From the NCBI GenBank assembly GCA_964035575.1, contig CAXIVB010000002.1:1-64000 (forward strand): DNA of 64,000 nucleotides. Reading direction: 5' to 3'. The notes under the pieces were generated by a model, which saw only the letters and a program-made list of their open reading frames with translations, ran no database searches and was not told the DNA's origin. This document shows, piece by piece, positions 1-8,658 of this stretch. The stretch's first letter is position 1. The number at the start of each line of letters is the position of its first letter. Source of the stretch: Rhynchopus sp. YZ270_cl-10 (lineage: Eukaryota; Euglenozoa; Diplonemea; Diplonemida; Diplonemidae). The translations under genes were made by a program, and so were the position numbers.

Positions 1-381
1 GGTCCAGGACCCTCCTGGGGACCTCCTATAAGGGCCCTAAGGGGCCCATAGGGGGCCTACAGGGGCCTATATAGGCCTTAAGGGTACCCATATGGCCCCA
101 CCCCTCCAGGGGCCCCAAGGGGTCCCAAAAGGGGGGTTGTCCAAATGGGGTCCAAAAAGGGCCATTTGGGGTACCCCCTAAAATGACCCCTTTTTGCACT
201 TTTTGAGGTCTCGGTACCAGAGAGCCTATCAAAAAAGGACCTCTCAAATCGGCCGCGTCCATTTGAGGGACCATAAAATGGGGGTATTGGACACCCCATA
301 CATGGTCCAGGACCCTCCTATAAGGGCCCTTACAGGCCCATAGGAGGCCCATCAGAGGTCCCTTGGAGCCCCTACCAGGGG
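1..381. repeat. 302/303-bp monomer array A (end of the preceding unit)
   Basis: One full 303-bp monomer (1-303) is followed by a truncated one that ends in the hairpin CCCCT-ACC-AGGGG (369-381) at the edge of GC block 1. The monomer is a string of self-complementary words such as GGTCCAGGACC, GGGCCC and the 14-bp palindrome GGCCTATATAGGCC. The array continues outside the window to the left, so its copy number is unknown. No coding signal is seen: several frames are open only because stops are rare in this base composition. Confidence 0.93.
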
Positions 382-529
382 TATGGGGCCCCAAGCGAGC
401 GGGCGGCCGTGGTGAGATGGCTACAGGGGCTGTGGGCCCGGGTACCTGTATCTCACCTGCCTGGTCGGCCCACCCCCTTGCTGCGCAGGGGGTCCGTCCG
501 ATCTCTCCTCGGCCGCCCTCTCTCTTCTT

Positions 530-1010
530 GGGACCTTTCAGGTCCCCCCGTCCTTGTCCTACGGACTGCCTCCTCCTCCCGCCCCTTTGGGGTGGCCGTG
601 GTCGCTGCGCTCCCTGTCGCTGCGCTCCCTGCCCGGCTGTCCCTCCGGGACATCCTCCTCCCGCTCCTTCGGAGTGGCCGTTCGGCGCTGTGCGCCCACC
701 CGGCTGTCCCTATGGGACATCCTCCTCCCTCCCCTTTGGGGTGGCCGTAAGGTGCTGCGCACCCCCGTCCTTGCCCTGTGGGCTACGTCCTCCTCCCACG
801 TGCCGTGGGCCGTGCCCGTCCTTGTCCTACGGACTGCCTCCTCCTCCCTCCCCTTTGGGGTGGCCGTGGCCCCCGTCTGGCCCTGCGGGCCATCCTCCTC
901 CCTCGCTGTGCTCAGGCCGTCTGGGCGCTGTGCGCCCCCGTCCTTGCCCTACGGGCTACGTCCTCCTCCCCCGCTACGCTCGGGCCGTCTCGTCCCTGGT
1001 GTGCCACCAG
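530..1010. other. Cluster of 17 perfect T-N-Y triloop hairpins
   Basis: Perfect stems of 4-7 bp with three-base loops lie at 530-546, 556-566, 582-592, 638-652, 664-674, 684-696, 705-719, 731-741, 751-763, 773-783, 795-809, 824-834, 850-860, 878-892, 923-937, 946-956 and 996-1010. The loops in order are TTC, TAC, TTT, TCC, TTC, TGT, TAT, TTT, TGC, TGT, TGC, TAC, TTT, TGC, TGT, TAC, TGC: every one is T-N-pyrimidine. Stems differ between members but keep pairing (GTCC/GGAC, GCCC/GGGC, CTCC/GGAG, CCCC/GGGG). Function unknown; could act as folded RNA or as single-strand DNA structure. Confidence 0.88.
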
Positions 1011-1082
1011 TGCCGCAAGTCAAAGTCAAGCATCATGGAGGGTCTCGCCACCCATGGGCGGAAGTGAGGTCAGGTCGAGGTA

Positions 1083-1152
1083 AGCGGGGGCATCAGTACT
1101 ACGGCGTAACTCCGTCCTGACCCTACGGGCTACGTGCTCTTCGAATCCCGCT
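1083..1152. other. Long-range stem closing a small hairpin domain
   Basis: AGCGGG (1,083-1,088) pairs with CCCGCT (1,147-1,152). Between them lie ACGG-CGTAACT-CCGT and CCC-TAC-GGG. In type B GC block 2 the same arms read AGCGGA and TCCGCT (30,790-30,795 and 30,853-30,858), still a perfect pair. The text TTCGAATCCCGC resembles a tRNA T-loop, but the T-stem does not pair. Confidence 0.5.
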
Positions 1153-1219
1153 ACTTGAAGTCAAGTACGAAGCCCTCTACCCGAGGTCTACTAACAGAGC
1201 CTCTTGAGGTGGAGCGTGC

Positions 1220-1713
1220 TTTGAGGTCAGGTGAGATGAAGAGATAGGGCTGCATGGGGTACCCAGCGTGCCCTCCGTTCCCTGCGGTCCTAGGGCATCC
1301 CGAGCGCTCCGCTACCCGGGACTACCCCGCCTGGGGGCTGACGCCTCCCATGCTGCGCTACCCTGATGACTAAGCCCCTTTGAAGTAGCAGGGCATCCCA
1401 ATGCCGCGTGGCGGGACTGCTGCGCACCCTACGGGGATCCTACGGAACATCGCACCCCGCACTGCCTTTGAGGTCAGGTGAGATGAAGAGATAGGGCTGC
1501 ATGGGGTACCCAGCGTGCCCTCCGTTCCCTGCGGTCCTAGGGCATCCCGAGCGCTCCGCTACCCGGGACTACCCCGCCTGGGGGCTGACGCCTCCCATGC
1601 TGCGCTACCCTGATGACTAAGCCCCTTTGAAGTAGCAGGGCATCCCAATGCCGCGTGGCGGGACTGCTGCGCACCCTACGGGGATCCTACGGAACATCGC
1701 ACCCCGCACTGCC
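1220..1713. repeat. 247-bp tandem duplication (two copies)
   Basis: Copies at 1,220-1,466 and 1,467-1,713 appear identical; both begin TTTGAGGTCAGGTGAGATG. The monomer contains CCC-TAC-GGG (1,427-1,435) and TCC-TAC-GGA (1,438-1,446), so it belongs to the same hairpin vocabulary as the GC blocks. After GC block 2 the same monomer occurs once only. Confidence 0.95.
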
Positions 1714-1763
1714 TTTGAGGTCAGGTGAGGTCAAGTAAGGTAGCCAAGCACATTGAGGTAATA

Positions 1764-1788
1764 GGGATGGGGATGGGATGGGGATGGG
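1764..1788 (+). other. G-quadruplex motif with AT loops
   Basis: Five G-runs (3,4,3,4,3) are separated by the two-base spacer AT. This meets the usual G4 rule with very short loops. Copies lie at 15,432-15,456, 29,100-29,124, 44,289-44,313 and 59,787-59,812; the last has one G-run lengthened to five. Confidence 0.75.
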
Positions 1789-1848
1789 TCCCCACCCATA
1801 TGGGGCCCTAAGAGGTGTAGGACCCCCCTAAGGTGCAAGGTGCAGGTA

Positions 1849-1868
1849 CATAAGCATGCATGCTTATG
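1849..1868. other. 20-bp perfect palindrome
   Basis: The left arm CATAAGCATG is the exact reverse complement of the right arm. It is present in every unit and lies some 60 bases downstream of the G-quadruplex motif. Confidence 0.85.
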
Positions 1869-2247
1869 GGACCCCCATATAGGCCTACCATAGAGGTAGA
1901 TATAGGGGTGATGGGTCCTCAGGAGACCTCAGGACCCCTCGGGTCATCAGCCTGGACCCCTCCCGGGACCTCCGGAGACCCCAAAATGGGTCATCTGAGG
2001 ACCCCAAAATGGGTCATCTGAGGACCCCAAAATGGGCCATTTTGGGACCCTTTTTGGGGGGTCTGCGCACCCCAAAAAGTGCAGACCTCAGGCCAGGGCT
2101 TTTAGCCCTTTTTCCCTCTTTTGAAATGGCCTACGACCACAGAGACCTGATCTGCAGAGGGTCCAATATCCCCGGGTAGCTACCGGGGGATGTTGTCCAG
2201 AGGTCTGGACCCCAGATCTGGAGGGTCCCAAGATCTGAGGGGTCCCC

Positions 2248-2924
2248 AAAATGGGAGGTCCTGAGATCTGAGGACCTCCAAATCCATGGATTTGACCTCA
2301 TATTTAGAGGTCTAGACCTCTTATAAGAGGTGCAACATGGTGCATACATGTGTAGACACATGTATATATATGTATATACATATACATATATGCATCCCAT
2401 CTGATGGGCCATATGGGTAAACCATATGTGCACATGCACTTATATAAGTTGCATTACATCATATGATGTTGCATATCTCCTCATTGGATGAGGACCTATC
2501 CATCTCATGAGATGCCATATCATGTCATATCACCTCATGGGTCATGACCCATGACATGTCATGAGATGGGGGTCTACCCATAAATGGACCCTTTTGGACC
2601 CCATTTGGACCCCATATGGCATGGGTAGAGGTGTATATACAGTATGTACTTACATACATGTACATGCACCTACATGTATATACATGTATATAGCCCTCCC
2701 TTGTATAGGGGGGTATATATATGTACATGTATGTGCATACACATCTCTACATCTTATATGTGCACATGATGTGCAACATGTGACATCACCACATCTCATG
2801 TCAAGAGGTCAAATCACCTGATATGACCTGATTTCATGGATTTGGACATGTCAAGATGCCATGACGGGCCATGACCCAAGACCCCAACATGATGTATGTG
2901 TCCACATATGGACCATATCATGTG
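2248..2924. repeat. Module M, copy M1, unit 1
   Basis: Module M is a chain of palindromes. In order: GAGGTCCT/AGGACCTC around AGATCT (2,255-2,278), AAATCCATGGATTT (2,280-2,293), AGAGGTCTAGACCTCT (2,306-2,321), ATACATGTGT-AG-ACACATGTAT (2,344-2,365), then ACTTATATAAGT, ACATCATATGATGT, and the 18-bp CATGGGTCATGACCCATG (2,536-2,553). It ends with GACCATATCATGTG and abuts GC block 2. A 67-72-residue reverse-strand open frame recurs in the M copies, but it is Tyr/His/Met repeats read from TATG/CACATG words. Confidence 0.92.
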
Positions 2925-3594
2925 GAGGGCCCCATACCCAGTGTATGGGGCCCCAAGCGAGCGGGCGGCCGTGGTGAGATGGCTACAGGGGCTGTGGGCC
3001 CGGGTACCTGTATCTCACCTCCCTGGTCGGCTGACCCCCTGCTGCGCGAGGTGGGTCTGTCCGATCTCTCCTCGGCCGCCCTCTCTCTTCTTTGGACCTT
3101 CGGTCCCCCGTCCTTGTCCTACGGACTGCCTCCTCCTCCCGCCCCTTTGGGGTGGCCGTGGTCGCTGCGCTCCCTGTCGCTGCGCTCCCTGCCCGGCTGT
3201 CCCTACGGGACATCCTCCTCCCGCTCCTTCGGAGTGGCCGTTCGGCGCTGTGCGCCCACCCGGCTGTCCCTATGGGACATCCTCCTCCCTCCCCTTTGGG
3301 GTGGCCGTATACCCGTCCTTGCCCTACGGGCTACGTCCTCCTCCCTCGCTACGCTCAGGCCGTCTCGTCCCTGGTGTGCCACCAGTGCCGCAAGTCAAAG
3401 TCAAGCATCATGGAGGGTCTCGCCACCCATGGGCGGAAGTGAGGTCAGGTCGAGGTAAGCGGGGGCATCAGGACTACGGCGTAACTCCGTCCTGACCCTA
3501 CGGGCTACGTGCTCTTCGAATCCCGCTACTTGAAGTCAAGTACGAAGCCCTCTACCCGAGGTCTACTAACAGAGCCTCTTGAGGTGGAGCATGC
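2925..3594. repeat. GC block 2, unit 1
   Basis: A shortened relative of GC block 1: it lacks the stretch holding the hairpins from about 745 to 940. It opens with a strong stem-loop, GGGCCCCATAC (2,927-2,937) pairing with 2,943-2,953 over five loop bases. The hairpin that is GGGACCT-TTC-AGGTCCC in block 1 is GGACC-TTC-GGTCC here (3,094-3,106): both arms shortened together. Confidence 0.92.
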
Positions 3595-3840
3595 TTTGAG
3601 GTCAGGTGAGATGAAGAGATAGGGCTGCATGGGGTACCCAGCGTGCCCTCCGTTCCCTGCGGTCCTAGGGCATCCCGAGCGCTCCGCTACCCGGGACTAC
3701 CCCGCCTGGGGGCTGACGCCTCCCATGCTGCGCTACCCTGATGACAAGCCCCTTTGAAGTAGCAGGGCATCCCAATGCCGCGTGGCGGGACTGCTGCGCA
3801 CCCTACGGGGATCCTACGGAACATCGCACCCCGCACTGCC
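3595..3840. repeat. Single 247-bp-family copy (246 bp)
   Basis: Same monomer as the tandem pair at 1,220, with one base missing (GATGACAAG instead of GATGACTAAG). The missing base is shared by this position in all units. Confidence 0.93.
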
Positions 3841-4345
3841 TTTGAGGTCAGGTGAGGTCAAGTACTCGTACACCACGCAACAGGCCTTACAGGCTGCGTG
3901 GTGTCCTCACCGAAGCCCTGCGGGCTACCGGGCCCCCAAAGGGCACCTGCTTGCTCCCCTCTACCCCCATACGGGCGGGATGACTAAAGCCATATCCCTA
4001 AGCCCTAGGAGCAACGAGGTGTCCCAAGTCAGGTACCCAGGTGCCTCTACCGAGGGCACCTTGGGAGTGCCCATGTAGGCACATGCCTTACGGCATGCGA
4101 CTACACACCCTCTTGCCCATCACCTCATGAGGTGGTGTGAAGTAGGGTGGACGAGGTAAGCTGCAGACTCATTGGCGGCCGACCCCTTTCCCTATGGGAA
4201 AGCGCGATCCTCCCTTACGGGACCTTTCAATCGCCATTTGCTACTTCGAAGTGCTGTGACCTGTAGATAGCACGTGCACTGCACCCTCCATACCTATGGT
4301 CTTAGGGTTGGTGTGCTATATACAGGTCTTACAGCGTGTTAATAC
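3841..4345. repeat. Hairpin field H, unit 1
   Basis: Found only after GC block 2. It holds separate perfect stem-loops: 3,870-3,904; AGCCC-TGC-GGGCT (3,914-3,926); CCCA/GGTGCC stem at 4,036-4,065; CATGCC-TTAC-GGCATG (4,082-4,097); palindrome CACCTCATGAGGTG (4,121-4,134); TTTCCC-TAT-GGGAAA (4,187-4,201); TCCC-TTAC-GGGA (4,211-4,222); palindrome ACTTCGAAGT (4,243-4,252). The open frame through this stretch has no recognisable domain. Confidence 0.85.
3870..3904. other. Stem-loop with nested triloop hairpin
   Basis: ACACCACGCA (3,870-3,879) is perfectly complementary to 3,895-3,904. Inside, GCCT-TAC-AGGC (3,884-3,894) stacks directly against the outer stem, leaving four unpaired bases on one side. 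Confidence 0.8.
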
Positions 4346-4859
4346 ATGGGGGTGGGTTGGAGAGGCATTGGGATGCCCTTTGGGCCTCCACGGGTACGTA
4401 CTAAGGTGCCCTCCGTACTAGGGGATGGGGTGCTCCACATCCTAAGGGGCCATAGTATACCCCTTGGGCACATATGGGCCAGACCCCTTGGACCTCCTGA
4501 GGACCCTAAATGGAGCCATCTGGGGTCCTGAGGGGTCCAAATATGGGGTCATCTGGGGTCTTGGACCTCCCTTTTTGGGTCCTTTTTGGGACCCTTTAAA
4601 AAGGGACCTTCCTGCCGCCCGACCCTTTTGGGGGGTCTCACCCCCAAAACCCCCTTTTTGGCCTTTGTCCAATTTGGGGGCCTCAAGACCTGGGATGGGA
4701 TACCAGGCCTGAGGAGGTCCCCTGGCCCCTCAGGACCCCAAATGGCCATTCTGGCCATGTGTCCGGAAGGGTCCAAAACCCCTATGGAACATCCATAAAG
4801 CTGTACCATGGGTTTGAGGGGGTCCAGATCCAGAGGGGTCCAGAGATCTGAGGACCCCC
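4346..4859. repeat. Segment K, unit 1
   Basis: Made of GGGTCC/GGACCC words. At about 4,601 it carries an element starting GGGACCTTCCTGCCGCCCGA that recurs in segment X (about 40,694, 41,488 and 41,758). An imperfect stem CCTGG..CCAGG lies near 4,690. Nothing coding is seen. Confidence 0.75.
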
Positions 4860-5515
4860 AAAATGGGAGATCCTGAGATCTGAGGACCTCCAAATCCATG
4901 GATTTGACCTCATATTTAGAGGTCTAGACCTCTTTTAAGAGGTGCAACATGGTGTATACACATGTATATATATGTATATACATGTACACATATGCATACC
5001 CCTTAAGGGGGCATATGGGTATACCATATGTGCACATGCACTTATATAAGTTGCATTGCATCATATGATGTTGCATATGTCCTCATGGGGTGAGGACCTA
5101 TCCATGCCATATCACCTCATATCACCTCATGGGTCATGACCCATGACATGTCATGAGATGGGGGTCTACCCATAAATGGACCCTTTTGGACCCCATTTAG
5201 ACCCCATATGGCATGGGTAGAGGTGTATATACAGTATGTACTTACATACATGTACATGCACCTACATGTATATACATGTATATAGCCCTCCCTTGTATAG
5301 GGGGCATATATATGTACATGTATGTGCATACACATCTCTACATCTTATATGTGCACATGATGTGCAACATGTGACATCACCACATCTCATGTCAAGAGGT
5401 CAAATCACCTGATATGACCTGATTTCATGGATTTGGACATGTCAAGATGCCATGACGGGTCATGACCCAAGACCCCAACATGATGTATGTGTCCACATAT
5501 GGACCATATCATGTG
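4860..5515. repeat. Module M, copy M2, unit 1
   Basis: It diverges from M1 mainly in the CATACCCCTTAAGGGGGC stretch near 5,000 and lacks part of the CTCATGAGATG run. It carries the TTTAGACC variant, which in type A is shared with M4, while M1 and M3 carry TTTGGACC. Confidence 0.9.
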
Positions 5516-5870
5516 CATACATGCTATATACACCTATATGCCCTAAGGGGCTATACGGGGGTATATACATGTATATACATATATGTATATATACATGTAC
5601 ATATGATGTATAACATATTGGATGTCATGTCATGTCTTGACATGGTCCCAAAAGGTCTCAACATCCAAATATGCCCCATTTCAGGCATTTAGGCCATTTT
5701 GGCACATGCACCCAAATTGGGTGAAATGGGGTAAACCATGGGTCTGGACCCATGCGAGTCCATATCCATGCATGTACACCACATATGATGCACATGGCCC
5801 ACATGGTCCTAAAGGGCCATTGGGGGCATATGGTGGTATATGGGCATGCACCCCATACCTACCATATATA
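5516..5870. repeat. Segment L, unit 1
   Basis: AT-rich TA/CATG words follow M2, then a less repetitive stretch (about 5,640-5,800). No gene or RNA gene recognised. Confidence 0.7.
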
Positions 5871-6125
5871 CTTCTATAGAGGTCTTGTCACCTCATGGAC
5901 ATCTAATGCATTGGGTGCTCAACAGCACTTAAAGGGCTTGAGGCGCCATAGGGGTATAAACACCCCTTTTGACCACCTCCCTACAGACCACCAGCCATCT
6001 CCACAGGGTGGGTGGTCCAGACCCCTCATGGCTCCAGACCCCTCCCAACCCCTCAGACCCCCTGAGACCACCTCCTGGGGTCTGGGGTCCTGGGAAGCGC
6101 CGATTTTATAAACTACCTCTTACCA

Positions 6126-6139
6126 CGCGCGCGCGCGCG
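6126..6139. other. (CG)7 tract in N1, Z-DNA-prone
   Basis: An uninterrupted 14-base alternating CG run inside ACCA-(CG)7-ATATGT. All eight copies in the window have exactly seven CG pairs: 6,126, 8,645, 19,794, 22,313, 33,456, 36,001, 48,645 and 51,190. Confidence 0.8.
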
Positions 6140-6284
6140 ATATGTTAGTTGCACCCCCTTTTGGACCATCTGGGGTCCAGATCTGGACCATGGTCTACAG
6201 GCCAAATAGTGTCATATTGGGGTCTCAGAATGGACCACCAAATATCACCCTTTTTATGGCACTTAGGACTGGCAGGGGTTGTAT

Positions 6285-6344
6285 AAACCCGACATGGCCC
6301 TTTTGGGACCTCCGGGGGTCCAGGTAGATGTCGGGTTTCGACAT
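6285..6344. other. Mutually exclusive stem-loops in N1
   Basis: AAACCCGACAT (6,285-6,295) can pair perfectly with ATGTCGGGTTT (6,328-6,338). The latter can instead fold locally as ATGTCG-GGTTT-CGACAT (6,328-6,344). The first arm also pairs upstream as GGGTT-GTATA-AACCC. N2 keeps the upstream hairpin and most of the local one but not the long pairing. Confidence 0.6.
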
Positions 6345-7367
6345 CTTTTGGACCCCTAAGGGGTCTGAAGGCCTCCTATTTAATGGACCACTTTGGGTAC
6401 ACCCCTTTGGAGCACCTCGGGTCCAGGCATGAGGAGGGTCCAGGACCCATATATTGCCTATATAGACCATAGTATGGGTCACCATATGGACCCCATTTTG
6501 ACCCCCTTTTGACCCCAAAATGGGTCCTTTTGAGGACCCTAAAAGGGGTCAATTCAGCCCATTTGGGGGTCCTGAGGTCCCCAAACGGTTCAAACCAGGA
6601 TGGCCCGGTCTGATGCAGCGGACCTCTTAAAATGGGAGGGGTCCCAAAATGGGGTCATCTGGTGATCACCCTTTTGGACCACCTCATGACATGCCAACAT
6701 GATGCACATGACGTGCAACACATGTGTATGTACATGTACCCATTATGCCCTATATAGCCCCTTAACCTATACACCACCATACACATGGAGTGTAAGGAGG
6801 TGTACATGCTTTAGACCCCCTTTTGGAAGGGGTCTAAAAGGGCCCATATGGGGTCCCCACCCTATGCATATAAAGGTGCTCCAAAGTGGTCATATAACAC
6901 ATATGGGATCATATGGGGTTATGTCCATTTAGGGCATATGTATAGGGAGAGTAGATCAAATGGCATACATGGTGGAAAAGGGGGTGTCCACACATGATGC
7001 CAATGGTCCTCAAATGGGGTCCAAATGGGTCCATTTGGGGTCCTATCCCCAGATCTGGAGGGGGTCCCAAGATCTGGGGAGGGTCCCAAAATGGGGTCCT
7101 GAGGTCTCCAGACCCCCAAATGGAGGGTCATGGGATCTGAGGACCTATATATACATGTATATATATGTGCATGCACATGTATATAAGTGTACATACACCT
7201 TTATATACCCCTATACACCCCCTATACAGCCTAGGGCATATACCCTATATGTAGGGGTGTGGGGCACCTCTTACACCATGTGGGGAGGTCCCAAAAGGGG
7301 GTATAAAGGTGCCATTTGGGGTCCCTACCCTGGATCTGAGGGGGTCCCAAGATCTGAGGGGGTCCTC

Positions 7368-8043
7368 AAAATGGGAGGTCCTGAGATCTGAGGACCTCCA
7401 AATCCATGGATTTGACCTCATATTTAGAGGTCTAGACCTCTTATAAGAGGTGCAACATGGTGCATACATGTGTAGACACATGTATATATATGTATATACA
7501 TATACATATATGCATCCCATCTGATGGGCCATATGGGTAAACCATATGTGCACATGCACTTATATAAGTTGCATTACATCATATGATGTTGCATATCTCC
7601 TCATTGGATGAGGACCTATCCATCTCATGAGATGCCATATCATGTCATATCACCTCATGGGTCATGACCCATGACATGTCATGAGATGGGGGTCTACCCA
7701 TAAATGGACCCTTTTGGACCCCATTTGGACCCCATATGGCATGGGTAGAGGTGTATATACAGTATGTACTTACATACATGTACATGCACCTACATGTATA
7801 TACATGTATATAGCCCTCCCTTGTATAGGGGGTATATATATGTACATGTATGTGCATACACATCTCTACATCTTATATGTGCACATGATGTGCAACATGT
7901 GACATCACCACATCTCATGTCAAGAGGTCAAATCACCTGATATGACCTGATTTCATGGATTTGGACATGTCAAGATGCCATGACGGGTCATGACCCAAGA
8001 CCCCAACATGATGTATGAGTCCACATATGGACCATATCATGTG
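7368..8043. repeat. Module M, copy M3, unit 1
   Basis: Nearly identical to M1 over its length, including the TTTGGACC variant. Its tail (8,044-8,108) is of the M2 kind (CATGCTATATACACC) and leads directly into N2. Confidence 0.92.
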
Positions 8044-8644
8044 CATACATGCTATATACACCTATATGCCCTAAGGGGGCTATACGGGGGTATATACATG
8101 TATATATACTTCTATAGAGGTCTTGTCACCTCATGGACATCTAATGGTCTAGGTGCTCAAAGAGCTCCAAAGAGCTCATGGGGGGTCAAACACCCAATAT
8201 GGGTCATTTAAGGGGTTGGACCTCTAAATGGAGGTCCTCACCCCAGAGCACTCAGGTCCCAAGACCTCTCCATATGGGGTCATATCCCTTGTACGCCCCC
8301 ATGTATGGAGAGGGGTGTGGAGAGGCCATGGCCTCTACATGCCACCTCGTGCCACCACCCCACACCATGTAGGACCCAATACATGGGGAGCTGGTATGGC
8401 ACCACATGCTTTGTAGACCTCCAAGTGCTCCGTGCTTTGACCCAACCCTTGGACCGCACCCCTCAGGACATGGGGGCGTACAAGGGGTTTGGAGGTCCTC
8501 AGACCCCCTCGGGAGGGGGTGAGGCCCAGACCCCCACAGGGTCTGGGACCTCCTGAGGTCCCCAGCGGGGCGGGCCTTCCGGGCACCAGGCCTCCAGAGG
8601 CCTGGGCCCGGAAGGGCACCGATTTTGACCCCGTACTCTTACCA

Positions 8645-8658
8645 CGCGCGCGCGCGCG
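8645..8658. other. (CG)7 tract in N2, Z-DNA-prone
   Basis: Same ACCA-(CG)7-ATATGT context as the N1 tract, while sequence on either side has diverged between N1 and N2. Confidence 0.8.

Larger units (their letters stand above)
382..1219. repeat. GC block 1 (hairpin block), unit 1
   Basis: A CpG-rich island in otherwise CpG-poor DNA. It is built from alternating small hairpins separated by pyrimidine spacers of the TCCTCCTCCC kind and by the word TGGCCGT. All three forward frames and parts of the reverse frames are open at once, which is what low stop density gives and not what a gene gives. The predicted peptides are Pro/Ser/Leu-rich low complexity without a domain. The end of the block carries further stems, such as TACTTG-AAGT-CAAGTA at 1,152-1,167. 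Confidence 0.93.
1714..2247. repeat. Segment D, unit 1
   Basis: It begins with short AGGTCA-like words, then the G-quadruplex motif, the 20-bp palindrome, and a 24-bp direct repeat (CCCCAAAATGGGTCATCTGA core, about 1,979-2,040). The stretch at about 2,082-2,125 is a paralogue of 11,740-11,790. Near the end, arms CCCCGG and CCGGGG flank GTAGCTA. No gene. Confidence 0.8.
5871..7367. repeat. Segment N1, unit 1
   Basis: It begins CTTCTATAGAGGTCTTGTCACC, as does N2 at 8,109. Recognisable shared parts: the (CG)7 tract, CCTACAGG/TCTACAGG-CCAAATAGTGTCATAT, GGACTGGCAGGGGTTGT, ATATTGCCT..AGACCATAG, CCAGGTCTGATGCAG-like text and AGAGTAGATCAAATGG (6,948). N1 therefore arose with N2 by an old segmental duplication. 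A TATAAA word (6,107-6,112) stands just before the CG tract in N1 only; not enough for a promoter call. Confidence 0.85.

Noticed and set aside
556-674. UNCG tetraloops (strings CCTACGG, CCTTCGG, CCTGCGG)
   Set aside because: Taking UNCG as the loop throws the longer arms out of register; the three-base loop pairs both arms fully.
363-1120. Overlapping open frames of 234, 188 and 113 residues in GC block 1 (and copies in all units)
   Set aside because: All forward frames are open together, starts are poor, and the peptides are Pro/Ser/Leu-rich text read from hairpin repeats. Variation falls in loops without regard to codon position.
1083-1160. tRNA gene suggested by TTCGAATCCCGC
   Set aside because: The T-stem does not pair (C opposite C at the loop), there is no acceptor/T-arm junction of the right length, and no D arm.
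1714-1745. Nuclear-receptor half-sites (AGGTCA spaced by four)
   Set aside because: AGGTCA/GAGGTC words are part of the general vocabulary of this DNA and occur everywhere; no animal context is shown.
6107-6139. Promoter (TATAAA just before the CG tract)
   Set aside because: The TATAAA word is absent from the paralogous N2 site and no transcript unit follows; TATA words are common here.
7645-7863. 72-residue reverse-strand frame (MCMHIHVHIY...) present in most M copies
   Set aside because: Its conservation equals that of the whole module. It reads TATG/CACATG repeats as Tyr, His, Met and Thr, and single-base changes alter its start.
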